Source: an uncultured Collinsella sp.
Lineage (GTDB): Bacteria; Actinomycetota; Coriobacteriia; Coriobacteriales; Coriobacteriaceae
DNA: 64,000 nucleotides
Reading direction: 5' to 3'
Assembly: GCA_900544725.1 (NCBI GenBank)
Contig: UQWK01000002.1
Coordinates: 26,274 to 90,273, forward strand
Numbering within the stretch: position 1 is the stretch's first letter; each line of letters starts with the position of its first letter. Shown here piece after piece: positions 8,750 through 17,388 of this stretch. The position numbers were made by a program, and so were the translations under genes. Under the pieces are notes generated by a model. That model was not told the origin of the DNA and did no database searches. It was given only the letters and a program-made list of their open reading frames with translations.

Positions 8750-8903
8750 ACATACCTCCAAGGCTCGATGTGAGTCGAGCCCGCACCGCGCCATTCGGCC
8801 GGAACTCGTCTATTCATTCGGTCAAGTATAGCGCCCGGACGCCAAAACGTCCGAGCGCATCACAAACATATGCCAAACGGCACGGCCCTTTTGGGGCGAA
8901 AAC

Positions 8904-9218
8904 TTATGCCGCGGTGATCGAAATCTCCTGGTCGACGCCCAGCAGCTGAACCACGCGCATCACCGGAGACTGCACGTTGACGCAGCTAAAGCGCTTGCCG
9001 TGGTCGACCGCGTGGTGTGCGGCGCCCACGAGCACGCCAATGCCCGTCGAATCAATATAGCTCACCTGGGCAAAATCGAGCTCAACGGCCTCGGTGGGCT
9101 GCTCGAGCGCCAGGTCGATGGCGTTGCGCAAGCTATCGGCATTCGAGATGTCGATCTCGCCGGCAACCTTGATGGTGTAGAGCTCCGGCGTGGGGTTGGT
9201 GGAAATACCCAAATCCAT
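8904..9218 (-). CDS. STAS-domain anti-sigma factor antagonist
   Basis: A single STAS domain of 104 residues of the SpoIIAA/RsbV type. The motif YIDSTGIGVLVG contains the serine that partner kinases phosphorylate in the family. A ribosome site AAGGAGCG precedes the ATG. No anti-sigma kinase or sigma factor gene is adjacent, so the partner must be encoded elsewhere. It lies just downstream of an aminotransferase on the same strand. Confidence 0.9.
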   Translation of the reverse strand: MDLGISTNPTPELYTIKVAGEIDISNADSLRNAIDLALEQPTEAVELDFAQVSYIDSTGIGVLVGAAHHAVDHGKRFSCVNVQSPVMRVVQLLGVDQEISITAA

Positions 9219-9269
9219 ATATACGCTCCTTTGCGTAGCGAGAGTGCGGACAGTGCAGGGTCGCGCGTG

Positions 9270-10574
9270 CTAGGCGCGCTCGGCGCGTGCCAGCTCGGCG
9301 GCGACGAGCTTAACGGCCAGCACCAGCACGTCGAGCGCGGCCTCCAGGTCCTCGACCGTGGGATAGCTCGGCGCGATGCGGATGTTGGTGTCGCGCGGGT
9401 CCTTGCCATAGGGCCAGGTAGCACCGGCCGGCGTGAGCTTAACACCCAGCTCGGCGCAGAGCGTGGCAACCTTCTGGGCCGAGCCCTCGGGACCATCGAA
9501 GCTCACGAAGTAACCGCCGCGGGGATGCGTCCAGGTGGCACAGCCTGTGTCGCCCAGGCCCTCGGTGAGCTTGCGCTCGACGGCCTCAAAGCGGGGGCGC
9601 AGGAACTCGGCATGCTTTTTCATGTGCTCCTTGACTGCCTCGATGGTGGGAAGGAAGCGCACGTGACGCAGCTGGTTGAGCTTGTCGGCGCTGATCAGAC
9701 CGGCCTTCAGACGCTTGGAGAACTCGGCGATCACAGCGGGGCTCGCGCCGATAAAGCCGATGCCGGCGCCCGGGAAGGTGATCTTGGACGTCGAGGCGAA
9801 GGCCACCACGCGGTCCTCGGTGCCTGCCGCGCGGGCGAGGTCAAAGATGTTTGCGAGCTCGTCGGTCTCGTCGTACAGGTCGTGCACGCAGTAGGCGTTG
9901 TCCCAGAAGATGCGGAAATCGGGCGCGGCCGTGGGCATCTCGACCAGGCGGCGCACGGTGTCCTCGCTAAAGGTGATGCCCGTGGGGTTGGAATACTTGG
10001 GCACGCACCAGATACCCTTGATGGAATCGTCGGCGGCAACGAGGCGCTCGATCTCGTCCATGTCGGGGCCGTTGTCGGTCATCGCGACGGGGACGTTCTC
10101 GATGCCCAAGTCGGCGGTGATGCCAAAGTGGCGATCGTAGCCGGGAACGGGGCACAGGAACTTGACCTTCTTGCCGTCGTGCGCGGCCTCGTAGGCGTCC
10201 CAGGGCTCGCTGCCGCACGAGCCGCAGCGCCAGAACATGCCGGCGATGTCGTGCTCGATCAGCAGGCTCGACGAACCCAGTACGAGTGTCTGCTCGGCGG
10301 GGCAACCCAGGAACTCCCCTGCCAGTTTGCGTGCCGAGGGAATGCCCTCAAAGCAGCCGTAGTTGGAGCAGTCGACGTTGCCATCGTGCAGATCGGCGTC
10401 GGCGTTGAGGATATCGAGCATGGGGCGCGAGATGTCCACCTGGGAGGGCGACGGCTTGCCGCGGGCCATATCGAGCGCCAGGCCCTTGGCCTTGACCTCA
10501 GCGACCTCGGCTTTGAGGGCCTCGATGGCGGCATCGAGTTCGGTGGTTTCCATCTTCTGGTAGATCGTCTGCAT
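9270..10574 (-). CDS. PLP-dependent aminotransferase, aspartate aminotransferase subgroup Ic type
   Basis: A protein of 434 residues with LDMARGKPSPSQVDISRPML near the N-terminus, CVPKYSNPTGITFSEDTVRRL for the cofactor-binding Asn, and the lysine motif FASTSKITFPGAGIGFIG. These features match the actinobacterial Asp_aminotransf family, which carries out aspartate:2-oxoglutarate transamination. Substrate preference cannot be read from sequence. AAAGGT precedes the ATG. It may be cotranscribed with the STAS gene 51 bases downstream. Confidence 0.85.
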   Translation of the reverse strand: MQTIYQKMETTELDAAIEALKAEVAEVKAKGLALDMARGKPSPSQVDISRPMLDILNADADLHDGNVDCSNYGCFEGIPSARKLAGEFLGCPAEQTLVLGSSSLLIEHDIAGMFWRCGSCGSEPWDAYEAAHDGKKVKFLCPVPGYDRHFGITADLGIENVPVAMTDNGPDMDEIERLVAADDSIKGIWCVPKYSNPTGITFSEDTVRRLVEMPTAAPDFRIFWDNAYCVHDLYDETDELANIFDLARAAGTEDRVVAFASTSKITFPGAGIGFIGASPAVIAEFSKRLKAGLISADKLNQLRHVRFLPTIEAVKEHMKKHAEFLRPRFEAVERKLTEGLGDTGCATWTHPRGGYFVSFDGPEGSAQKVATLCAELGVKLTPAGATWPYGKDPRDTNIRIAPSYPTVEDLEAALDVLVLAVKLVAAELARAERA

Positions 10575-10724
10575 GGGGTGCGACCTTTCGCGAAGCGGTA
10601 CGTTGCAGTTCGTCTAAGTATAGACCGCCACCGCCGCAACGTTATGAAGCCGTGATAGATTAAGTACATTGCAATGAATTACGAATCGCCGCGCATGCCG
10701 GCGTGGGGCGCCCAAGGAGGCACT

Positions 10725-10979
10725 ATGGAGTACGGATCGTTCCAGGCCGAGGAATTCGGCGACCTGCAGCGCCTGGTCGACGGACTGTTTTACGACCGCC
10801 ACGCCATCGACCGCCTGGACCTGATCGTACAGGCCGAGATCTTGGACTTGGCGCCCGACCTCATGGAAATCGTGAACCTCTTGCCACCCGGCTACTACGA
10901 TCGCCAGTCGCTTTGCGACCAGCTCAACTCCGCCTTGGCCGCCCACGGCTGGGGCGCCGTCTACGGAACGGTGGAATAA
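10725..10979 (+). CDS. Small conserved hypothetical protein
   Basis: 84 residues starting MEYGSFQAEEFGDLQRLVDGL; mostly helical, no membrane segment, no motif I recognise. I chose the ATG at 10725 because AAGGAGG lies seven bases before it. An in-frame ATG at 10674 would add 17 residues but has no ribosome site. It stands alone on the plus strand between the aminotransferase and nhaA. Confidence 0.65.
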   Translation: MEYGSFQAEEFGDLQRLVDGLFYDRHAIDRLDLIVQAEILDLAPDLMEIVNLLPPGYYDRQSLCDQLNSALAAHGWGAVYGTVE

Positions 10980-11001
10980 GCCTAGTCATTGGGGTCAGTG
11001 T

Positions 11002-11055
11002 GCAAAAAAGGCAAATATGAGTACTGTTACCTTTTTAGTAGCAGCGATTTTTGGC
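11002..11055. repeat. Partial copy of a MITE-like element
   Basis: The stretch from GCAAAAAAGGCAAATATGAG through AGCGATTTT matches the left end of the 31650-31870 element in nearly every position. No matching inverted right end is visible nearby, so this copy looks truncated or decayed. Confidence 0.6.
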
Positions 11056-11182
11056 AAAAACAGCCCGCTTTGGCCTTGTTCGCCCTCATTATGAGGACCT
11101 CGTCGTCAGTTCCTAATCTACCGGTCACTCGTTAACGTACAAGAAGCACGTTATTGTCCATTATTTTTCGCGCATAAAATGA

Positions 11183-11220
11183 AACGCCGTTTGTGACAGT
11201 ACTCACAAACGGCGTTTTTT
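11183..11220. terminator. Intrinsic terminator downstream of nhaA
   Basis: Perfect 14-base arms AACGCCGTTTGTGA and TCACAAACGGCGTT surround a 6-base loop, with a T run on the plus side and TTTCATTTT on the minus side. It lies 47 bases after the nhaA stop and could work in both directions. Confidence 0.85.
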
Positions 11221-11266
11221 GCACACGAGGGTATCCGGGGCACATCCAGCGCCTATTTTTACGCTC

Positions 11267-12625
11267 TTACTCGTCCTTGGGCGCGGGATGTTTGCAGACC
11301 ACGCTCATGTAGATCATGCCGAGCACGGCAGCGGTGACCGAACCGGCGAGAATTGCGGCCTTTGCGGCCAGAACCTCAAACTGGGCCGTTGGGAAGGCGA
11401 GGCCGCTGATGAGAATCGACATGGTAAAGCCAATACCGCCCAGAATGCCCACGCCGGCAATCATGTGCCAGTTGACATTGTGCGGCAGCTCGGAAATCTT
11501 GAGCTTAACCAGGGCAAACGTCATGCCAAAGATACCGATCGGCTTACCCAGCAGCATGCCAAAGTACACACCGAGCGTCACCGGATCGGTGAGCAGCGTG
11601 CTCATGTCCACGCCCACCAGGCGAACCTGCGCATTCACGAACGCAAAGATCGGCAGAATCACAAAGTTGACCGGCGTGGAAATCAGGCGCTCCATGCGGA
11701 TGAGCGGCGGGGTCACGCGGTGCATGACACGCTCGACCTTGGTGGTCGAGACGGTAAAGTCGTGCTGACCCAGGATGTGTGCCTCGTCGTCGTAGCGGTC
11801 GTCGAGCAGCGGCAGGCACTCGCCCAGCCAATCGGTGAGGCTGTCGAGCTTGACGCCGCACTTGGCCGGGATGGTAAAGGCCAGGATGACGCCGGCGAGC
11901 GTGGCGTGCACACCGCTCTTGAACATGCAGAACCACAACAGCAGACCCAGTACCGAATACGGGGCAAGGCGGTAATGCTGCGTCTTGTTGAGCCACACGA
12001 GCGCGCAGGTCACAAGCGCGGCGGCGCCCAACCAAAACGGATTGGGGCTCTGACCGTAGAAGATGGCGATGGCGGCGATAGAGATGAGGTCGTCGGCGAT
12101 GGCGAGCGTCGAGAAGAACACGCGCACGCCGTTGGGCACGCGATTGCCCAAAAGCGACAGCACGCCCAGTGCGAAGGCAATATCGGTTGCCATGGGGATG
12201 GCCCAACCGTTGTGGGCGCCGGCATGGTTAAAGATCAGGTAGATGCAGGCGGGAACGACGACGCCACCCACGGCCGCCAGCATGGGAAGCATGGCCTGAC
12301 GCGGATTCTTGAGCTCGCCGACCGTCATCTCGTACTTAAGCTCGATGCCCACCAGCAAAAAGAAAATCGCCATGAGGAAGTCGTTGACGAAAAGCTCAAC
12401 GGTGAGACCGGCCGTAAGGTTGCCCAGACCCACATACAGCGGGGTCTCCAAAAAGTGATGGATGGCCTCGTAGGCATCGGTATTGGCGCAAATGACGGCG
12501 GCGATGGCGGCGAAGACCATGACGGCGGCGGAAATCGTGCCGTTCTCGGCGATGCGCTCCCAGATATCGTGACGCTCAAAGCGCTTGCGCTCACGAACGT
12601 TGAACAGCTGCTCAGTTGCTGCCAT
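11267..12625 (-). CDS. nhaA: Na+/H+ antiporter NhaA
   Basis: An inner-membrane antiporter exchanging sodium for protons. MATDIAFALGVLSLLG and LAIADDLISIAAIAIFYG carry the paired aspartates needed for ion binding, and GFTMSILISGLAF is near the C-terminus. About 12 hydrophobic segments are visible. The middle loop (LLDDRYDDEAHILGQHDF) is longer than in E. coli, as is common in Gram-positive NhaA. It is a single gene on the minus strand followed by a strong terminator. Confidence 0.94.
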   Translation of the reverse strand: MAATEQLFNVRERKRFERHDIWERIAENGTISAAVMVFAAIAAVICANTDAYEAIHHFLETPLYVGLGNLTAGLTVELFVNDFLMAIFFLLVGIELKYEMTVGELKNPRQAMLPMLAAVGGVVVPACIYLIFNHAGAHNGWAIPMATDIAFALGVLSLLGNRVPNGVRVFFSTLAIADDLISIAAIAIFYGQSPNPFWLGAAALVTCALVWLNKTQHYRLAPYSVLGLLLWFCMFKSGVHATLAGVILAFTIPAKCGVKLDSLTDWLGECLPLLDDRYDDEAHILGQHDFTVSTTKVERVMHRVTPPLIRMERLISTPVNFVILPIFAFVNAQVRLVGVDMSTLLTDPVTLGVYFGMLLGKPIGIFGMTFALVKLKISELPHNVNWHMIAGVGILGGIGFTMSILISGLAFPTAQFEVLAAKAAILAGSVTAAVLGMIYMSVVCKHPAPKDE

Positions 12626-12833
12626 GGGCGGCTCCTTTCACGGGATGGCTCCCGTCTTAAAAAAGCACGGCCCGCCCAAGTGGCGGCGCCGCGCTCTAAC
12701 GTATTACGCTTGCATCTAGCCTACCCTGCACGACAAGCGCGCAGGTGCGGCCGAAAAGCGGAACCACAGGTTGAACATTATTTGCTCAACGGCACGGGCA
12801 CGCCTGTCCAAGAGACGATGCGGCGCCGTGCAC

Positions 12834-12873
12834 AAAAAACGACCGGAGCGCGGGGCGTCCGCGGTCCGGTCGT
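12834..12873 (-). terminator. Intrinsic terminator of the pyrophosphatase gene
   Basis: On the minus strand, arms ACGACCGGACCGCGG and CCGCGCTCCGGTCGT (one bulge) are followed by TTTTTT. It begins about 20 bases after the ppaC stop. Confidence 0.85.
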
Positions 12874-12893
12874 CGGTGTTAGGTCAAAAGAAC

Positions 12894-13817
12894 CTAGCAG
12901 GCGGCCATGATGGGGGCAGCGACCTGCTTCTTACGGGAGAGGACGCCCGGCATCCAGACGCCGTCGTGCTCGTCGGCAATGCCCAGGCCCTTCTGAGCAG
13001 CCTCGGTCTCGCCCTCGAGCAGGACCTGCGAGCCCTCCTCCATGATGTCGGTGATGCACAGGACAATGCCGTCAGCACCCTTCTCGGCGGCGTAGGCGCG
13101 CATGGCCTCGCGGATCTCGTCGATCATACCGAGCGCACGGCTCTTGTCGACGGTCTCGTACTGGCCGATGAGCAGCTTCTTGCCGGCGGGCTCGAACATC
13201 TTGATGTCGTTGCCGACCATCTCGGCTGCGGTGAAGGAGCCGGACGGACGGGTAAGGAAGACCTCCATGCCAAACTTGACCGGGTCGACGCCCACCTGCT
13301 CGCCGAGCTTGGCGGCGACGGCGCGGTCGACATCGGTGGTGGTGGGGCTCTTGAGCATGAGCGTGTCGGTCATCATGGCCGAGAGCAGCAGCTTGGCCTG
13401 GACGTCGGAAAGCTCAACGCCGAGCACGCCGGCGAGCTTGGTGACGATGGTGCAGCTGGAGCCCCAGGGCAGGCAGATGTAGTGCAGCGAGCCGGCGGTC
13501 TCGAAGTCGCCGATGCGGTGATGGTCGACGACACCAAAGACCGTGGCGTCCTTAAGGCCGGCGACGGACTGGGCGGACTCGTTGTGGTCGGTGAGGACGA
13601 CGAGCTGACCGGCCTCGACGGACTCGATCACGCGGGGCTCGGCAATGCCGGCGTCGGCGAGCAGCTTGGCGGACTCGGCCGGAAGCTGACCAAGGGCACA
13701 GGCCTCGTAGGTGTTGCCGGCATACTCAACCTGGTTGAGCAGCTGGGACAGGACGACGGCACTCATGATGGCGTCGTTATCGGGGTTCTGGTGACCAAAG
13801 ACAAGAACGTTTGCCAT
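12894..13817 (-). CDS. ppaC: Manganese-dependent inorganic pyrophosphatase
   Basis: A family II pyrophosphatase of the DHH superfamily. The N-terminal FGHQNPDNDAIMSA matches the metal motif (GHxxPDxD), VVDHHRIGDF is the DHH motif, and the C-terminal DHHA2-type domain ends with LSRKKQVAAPI, the substrate-binding SRKKQ. The length of 307 residues is normal, with no CBS insert. It hydrolyses pyrophosphate and so pulls biosynthetic reactions forward. Confidence 0.95.
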   Translation of the reverse strand: MANVLVFGHQNPDNDAIMSAVVLSQLLNQVEYAGNTYEACALGQLPAESAKLLADAGIAEPRVIESVEAGQLVVLTDHNESAQSVAGLKDATVFGVVDHHRIGDFETAGSLHYICLPWGSSCTIVTKLAGVLGVELSDVQAKLLLSAMMTDTLMLKSPTTTDVDRAVAAKLGEQVGVDPVKFGMEVFLTRPSGSFTAAEMVGNDIKMFEPAGKKLLIGQYETVDKSRALGMIDEIREAMRAYAAEKGADGIVLCITDIMEEGSQVLLEGETEAAQKGLGIADEHDGVWMPGVLSRKKQVAAPIMAAC

Positions 13818-13939
13818 GGGTTTCCTCCACTTGATATGTGTACTTAGACGTAGCTATGGTAGCACGCCGATGCCGAGCCTTCGCAGACGGAAGGGCCACA
13901 GCATATTTTGGGGCAGGCATGGGGACCAAGACTATCCCT

Positions 13940-13973
13940 TTTGCACCGTGTTGGTGCAAAGTAACCTGACCCC
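13940..13973. repeat. Short hairpin followed by a GTAACCTGACCCC tag
   Basis: Arms TTTGCACC and GGTGCAAA enclose GTGTT and are followed by GTAACCTGACCCC. The reverse complement of the tag (GGGGTCAGGTTA) forms the loop of the hairpin at 20428-20460, so the two belong to one family. Confidence 0.6.
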
Positions 13974-13983
13974 CTTGTACCAG

Positions 13984-14937
13984 CTATTTACCGGCGGCGC
14001 GCAGGGCTACGTAGGCGGCGCCGATGATGCCAGCATCGTTGCCGAGCGAAGCGACCTTAATGGGCGTCTCGCGTGAGGCGGAAAGCGCGTAGCGCTGGAA
14101 GTGCTCGCGGACCTTGTCGAGGTAGACATCGGCCGAAGCGGACGCGCCGCCACCGATCAGGAACATCTCGGGGTCAACCACGTTGGCAATAAGCGCCAGG
14201 GCACGGCCGAGATAGTCGGCCATGGTATCGGCAGCTGCCAGCGCGAGCTTGTCACCCTCGCGGCAGGCCTGGAACACGTCCTTGGAATCAGAAGGCCCGG
14301 TGAGCTCGATGGGCTCGACGCCCGCTTTCTTGCACTCAGCAAGGTAGTTGCTCACCACGCCGGTGGCGCTGGAATACTGCTCCAGATGGCCATGACCGCC
14401 ACAGCCGCAGGTGCGCTCCTCAGCCGGGTTCAGGCACATGTGGCCAATCTCGCCGCCAGCACCCACAACGCCCGACACCACGTCGCCGTTAACGATAACG
14501 CCGCCGCCCACGCCGGTACCAATGGTGACCATCACCACGTTCTGTACGCCCTTGGCGGAGCCGAGCCAGGCCTCGCCCATGGCAGCGGCGTTGGCATCGT
14601 TCTCGTACTTAACGACCGCGTCGGGGCAGTGCTTTTGAATGGCGACCCTCAGCTCGGGCAGGTTAATGGCAATGTTGGCCTTGACCTTGGCATCGCCCGA
14701 TGCCGGGATGGGGCACGGAACGGCCAGGCCAATGCCTGCCACAAAGGCACGCGGAATCTGCGCCTTGGCGACCACCTGGTCGATGGCCTCGGTCACTGCG
14801 GCAAAGCCCGCGGCGTCAACGATGGGAGGCGTAGGCACACTGGCCTTGGCCAGCAGGTTACCGTCCTCGTCGAACAGGCCCTCCTTAACCGAAGTGCCGC
14901 CGACGTCAATGCCGATGTAGTACTGCTTAGGTTCCAT
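13984..14937 (-). CDS. glk: ROK-family glucokinase
   Basis: Phosphorylates glucose with ATP. The phosphate-binding loop is YIGIDVGGTSVKEGLF, ENDANAAAMGE holds the catalytic aspartate, and the ROK zinc motif is GHMCLNPAEERTCGCGGHGH. I chose the ATG at 14937 (MEPKQYYIG) because AAAGGTGGG lies upstream and the preceding residues do not look like a ROK N-terminus. 317 residues. The GntR/UTRA regulator and manA are just across the intergenic region, which suggests a small sugar-phosphate neighbourhood. Confidence 0.92.
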   Translation of the reverse strand: MEPKQYYIGIDVGGTSVKEGLFDEDGNLLAKASVPTPPIVDAAGFAAVTEAIDQVVAKAQIPRAFVAGIGLAVPCPIPASGDAKVKANIAINLPELRVAIQKHCPDAVVKYENDANAAAMGEAWLGSAKGVQNVVMVTIGTGVGGGVIVNGDVVSGVVGAGGEIGHMCLNPAEERTCGCGGHGHLEQYSSATGVVSNYLAECKKAGVEPIELTGPSDSKDVFQACREGDKLALAAADTMADYLGRALALIANVVDPEMFLIGGGASASADVYLDKVREHFQRYALSASRETPIKVASLGNDAGIIGAAYVALRAAGK

Positions 14938-15274
14938 GGGAGCCCACCTTTCTCGTTTAAACATTGCCTGTATGGTACCGCTCCCAAGGCAAAAACCTAC
15001 CAAAAAGGGACAGGTTTGTTTTGGCAGGTTTTATCTGGGGAAACGCAGAGTACGAGATTCGGTTCGCTGGCCGCTATATCGGTTCGGTCCCGTCCTCGGA
15101 CCGATCATTCCTCAACACGACACTACTCAGATGTTTATCATTTAAAACGCTCTGATTTTACAAGCGGGGCGTCTTTTGATTTTATCTTTCTCGAACTTTT
15201 CAATAGCTCAATAGAGATACTTAGGCGTTGACTATACTTTCTTTTATTCTCAATCAAGTTGGAAAGGGGGTTCC
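14938..15274. other. Intergenic region between glk and the GntR regulator
   Basis: Contains a hairpin at 14992-15032 with arms AAAACCTACCAAAA and TTTTGGCAGGTTTT around a loop with GGGACAGG. The rest (15040-15230) is AT-rich, with TATACT at 15233-15238 as a possible -10 box for the regulator. I see no coding sequence. Confidence 0.6.
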
Positions 15275-15994
15275 ATGATTCCCAAATACGAGGCGATAGC
15301 TGCAGATATTCGTCGGAGTATTGAGGATGGCGCTCTTAAACCTGGCGACAAGCTTCCCACCGTCGTTGAGTTCTGCGAGCTCTATAGCGTTTCCAAAATC
15401 ACCGTCAAACGAGCTATTGAACAAATCACCGAGGAAGGCCTTATTACCAGCCGGCGCGGATCGGGTACCTACGTTAAGGACACGGCGGGACTTCCCGGCC
15501 AGGCGTTTTTCCAGGGCAAAAACGACCGTGCCCAAGGTTTTTCGTATGAGCACCGCGGGGAGAAGGTTACCTCGGTGGTCTACGATTTCTCGATTGTTAA
15601 TCCACCAGCGGACATCGCAGCCCAGCTAGGAATTGCCGAGGATGACTTTGCCTATCACATCGTGCGCGTGCGTCAGGCCGACGAGAAGCCCATCGTTATC
15701 GAGTACACCTACATGCCCCTCGAGCTGATTCCGGGCCTTAAAAAGAAGGACCTGTACGAATCGCTCTACCGCTTCATCCGCGAGCAATGTGGGCTGAAGA
15801 TTTCGAGCTTCCACCGTACCATTCGCGCCGTGGCAGCAACCGAGGAAGAAGCCGAGCGTCTGGACACCAAACCTGGCTCTCCCCTGCTCGAGCTCACCCA
15901 GATTGGCTTTTTGGACAGCGGCGCCGCCTTTGAGTATTCGACCTCGCGCAACGTCGGCGACCGCTTTGAGTTGCACAATGTAACGTTGGCGTAG
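15275..15994 (+). CDS. GntR-family regulator with UTRA effector domain
   Basis: The N-terminal winged helix reads IPKYEAIAADIRRSIEDGAL and LYSVSKITVKRAIEQI, then EEGLITSRRGSGTYV. The C-terminal UTRA domain runs from about residue 90 (FSYEHRGEKVTSVVYDF) to the end. UTRA domains of this HutC/NagR subfamily usually bind a sugar phosphate or similar small molecule. AAAGGGGG precedes the ATG. It is followed in the same direction by manA after 74 bases, so it may control manA, glk or both. 239 residues, normal length. Confidence 0.9.
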   Translation: MIPKYEAIAADIRRSIEDGALKPGDKLPTVVEFCELYSVSKITVKRAIEQITEEGLITSRRGSGTYVKDTAGLPGQAFFQGKNDRAQGFSYEHRGEKVTSVVYDFSIVNPPADIAAQLGIAEDDFAYHIVRVRQADEKPIVIEYTYMPLELIPGLKKKDLYESLYRFIREQCGLKISSFHRTIRAVAATEEEAERLDTKPGSPLLELTQIGFLDSGAAFEYSTSRNVGDRFELHNVTLA

Positions 15995-16068
15995 GTTTTT
16001 GTAGTCATGCGGGCGCTCGTTTTGCGCTGCTTTGCGCGGCGCCCGCGCAACACAATGGAGGTATGAAT

Positions 16069-17001
16069 ATGTCCGATTTGATTAAACTGACGCCGTTCTT
16101 CCGCAAGAAGATCTGGGGTGGCCGCCAGCTCGAAACCGTATTTGGTTACGACATTCCCGAAGGTCCCATCGGTGAGTTCTGGGCTATCTCGGCCCATCCC
16201 AACGGCGACTGCCAGATTGCTGAGGGACCGTACGCCGGCCACACGCTGTCGTGGCTGTGGGCCGAGCACCGTGAACTTTTTGGCAATTGCGAGGGCAAGG
16301 AGTTCCCGCTGCTCATTAAGATTCTGGACGCCAAGGACGACCTTTCGATCCAGATTCATCCCAACGACGAGTACGCCGCCGAGCACGAGAACGGCAGCCT
16401 GGGTAAAACCGAGTGCTGGTACGTGCTGGATTGCGAGCCCGGCGCCACGATCATCGTCGGCCAGCGCGCTAAAGACCGCACCGAGGCCGCACAGATGATC
16501 AAGGACGGCCGCTGGGACGACATGCTCAACGTAGTACCGATCCACAAGGGCGACTTTTTCCAGATTGATTCCGGTACCGTTCACGCCATCAAGGCCGGCA
16601 CGCTCATTTTGGAAACGCAGCAGTCGTGCGACGTGACGTATCGCCTGTACGATTACGACCGCCCCGGCACCGACGGCAAACTGCGTCCCCTGCACATTGA
16701 GCAGAGCCTCGACTGCATAAACTTTGATGCTCAGGCTCCGACCGACGGCACGGTGACCGCACCCGAGGTGGATGGCGTGACCGAGCTCGAGTCTTGCCCC
16801 TGCTACACCGTCGATCGCGTGCGCGTTAACGGCAGCAAGACCCTCGACCAGCGCTGGCCCTTCATGTGTCTGTCGGTCATCGACGGCGAAGGCACCGTCT
16901 GCGGCGACCCCGTCCACAAGGGAAGCCACCTGCTGGCCCCCAGCACCGTCAGTTCCATCGACCTCGAAGGCAAGATGGAACTGATCATCAGCCACCTCTA
17001 G
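16069..17001 (+). CDS. manA: Mannose-6-phosphate isomerase, class I
   Basis: Interconverts mannose 6-phosphate and fructose 6-phosphate. A short Bacillus-type ManA with RKKIWGGRQL near the N-terminus, IQIHPNDEYA and GKTECWYVLD for zinc binding, and DSGTVHAIKAGTLILETQQ. I chose the second ATG (16069) because GGAGG lies seven bases before it and only one base before the ATG at 16063. About 310 residues. A strong hairpin at 17027-17062 follows. Confidence 0.93.
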   Translation: MSDLIKLTPFFRKKIWGGRQLETVFGYDIPEGPIGEFWAISAHPNGDCQIAEGPYAGHTLSWLWAEHRELFGNCEGKEFPLLIKILDAKDDLSIQIHPNDEYAAEHENGSLGKTECWYVLDCEPGATIIVGQRAKDRTEAAQMIKDGRWDDMLNVVPIHKGDFFQIDSGTVHAIKAGTLILETQQSCDVTYRLYDYDRPGTDGKLRPLHIEQSLDCINFDAQAPTDGTVTAPEVDGVTELESCPCYTVDRVRVNGSKTLDQRWPFMCLSVIDGEGTVCGDPVHKGSHLLAPSTVSSIDLEGKMELIISHL

Positions 17002-17026
17002 GTCGCACCAACAACCCAAACGCAAC

Positions 17027-17062
17027 AAGGGGCTCCCCCGTTCTTCAACGGGGGAGCCCCTT
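17027..17062 (+). terminator. Hairpin terminator after manA
   Basis: Perfect 14-base arms AAGGGGCTCCCCCG and CGGGGGAGCCCCTT around an 8-base loop. The T tract is weak, but the position 25 bases after the stop suits a terminator. Confidence 0.75.
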
Positions 17063-17230
17063 GCCATGTCTAAGTATTCAGCCCACCCGGCTCTCCAGAT
17101 CAAAAAGCGAACGAGCAAAGCGACGTTCGTCCGGCAACGTTACCCAAGGACCTGGGCGGGCGTATAGGGCAACATCGATCGCGAGTTCCGCACGCAAAGG
17201 AGGCCACTTAATGTGGCCTCCGTCTTGCGC
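17063..17230 (+). ncRNA. Possible small RNA ending in a hairpin
   Basis: No coding sequence fits here. Several short complementary stretches can be seen (GCGAACG with CGTTCGT; CCCA with TGGG), and the segment ends in a hairpin at 17199-17221 (GGAGGCCAC/GTGGCCTCC) followed by GTCTTG. This resembles a small RNA with a terminator, but I recognise no family and see no clear promoter. Confidence 0.25.
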
Positions 17231-17286
17231 AGGACTGCCCGAGCAGGCGACCAAAGCCCCCGGCGCGCCCGCCTAGCCGGATGTAC

Positions 17287-17388
17287 GGGTTTTCCAGGTG
17301 CGGCAGATCGGCCTGAAAGAGGAGGGCATAGACCTTGAGGTCATGCCCGACGATTGAAGGCCGAGGTGCCGTGCCTGGGAAAGCCGCC
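17287..17388. ncRNA. Nested-hairpin element A (candidate structured RNA)
   Basis: On the plus strand, successive helices CCAGG, CGGCA, CGGCC and GCAT..ACCT pair with AGGT..ATGC, GGCCG, TGCCG and CCTGG. The unpaired parts are GAT, TGAAAGAGGAGG, CGACGATTGAA and AGG. Element B at 28889-28979 has different helix sequences but the same internal loops. It ends at the stop of the UvrD-like gene. The strand is undecided: neither side has a T run. Confidence 0.55.

Noticed and set aside
17287..17388. Riboswitch controlling the helicase gene
   Set aside because: The element lies after the stop of that minus-strand gene, not in its leader.
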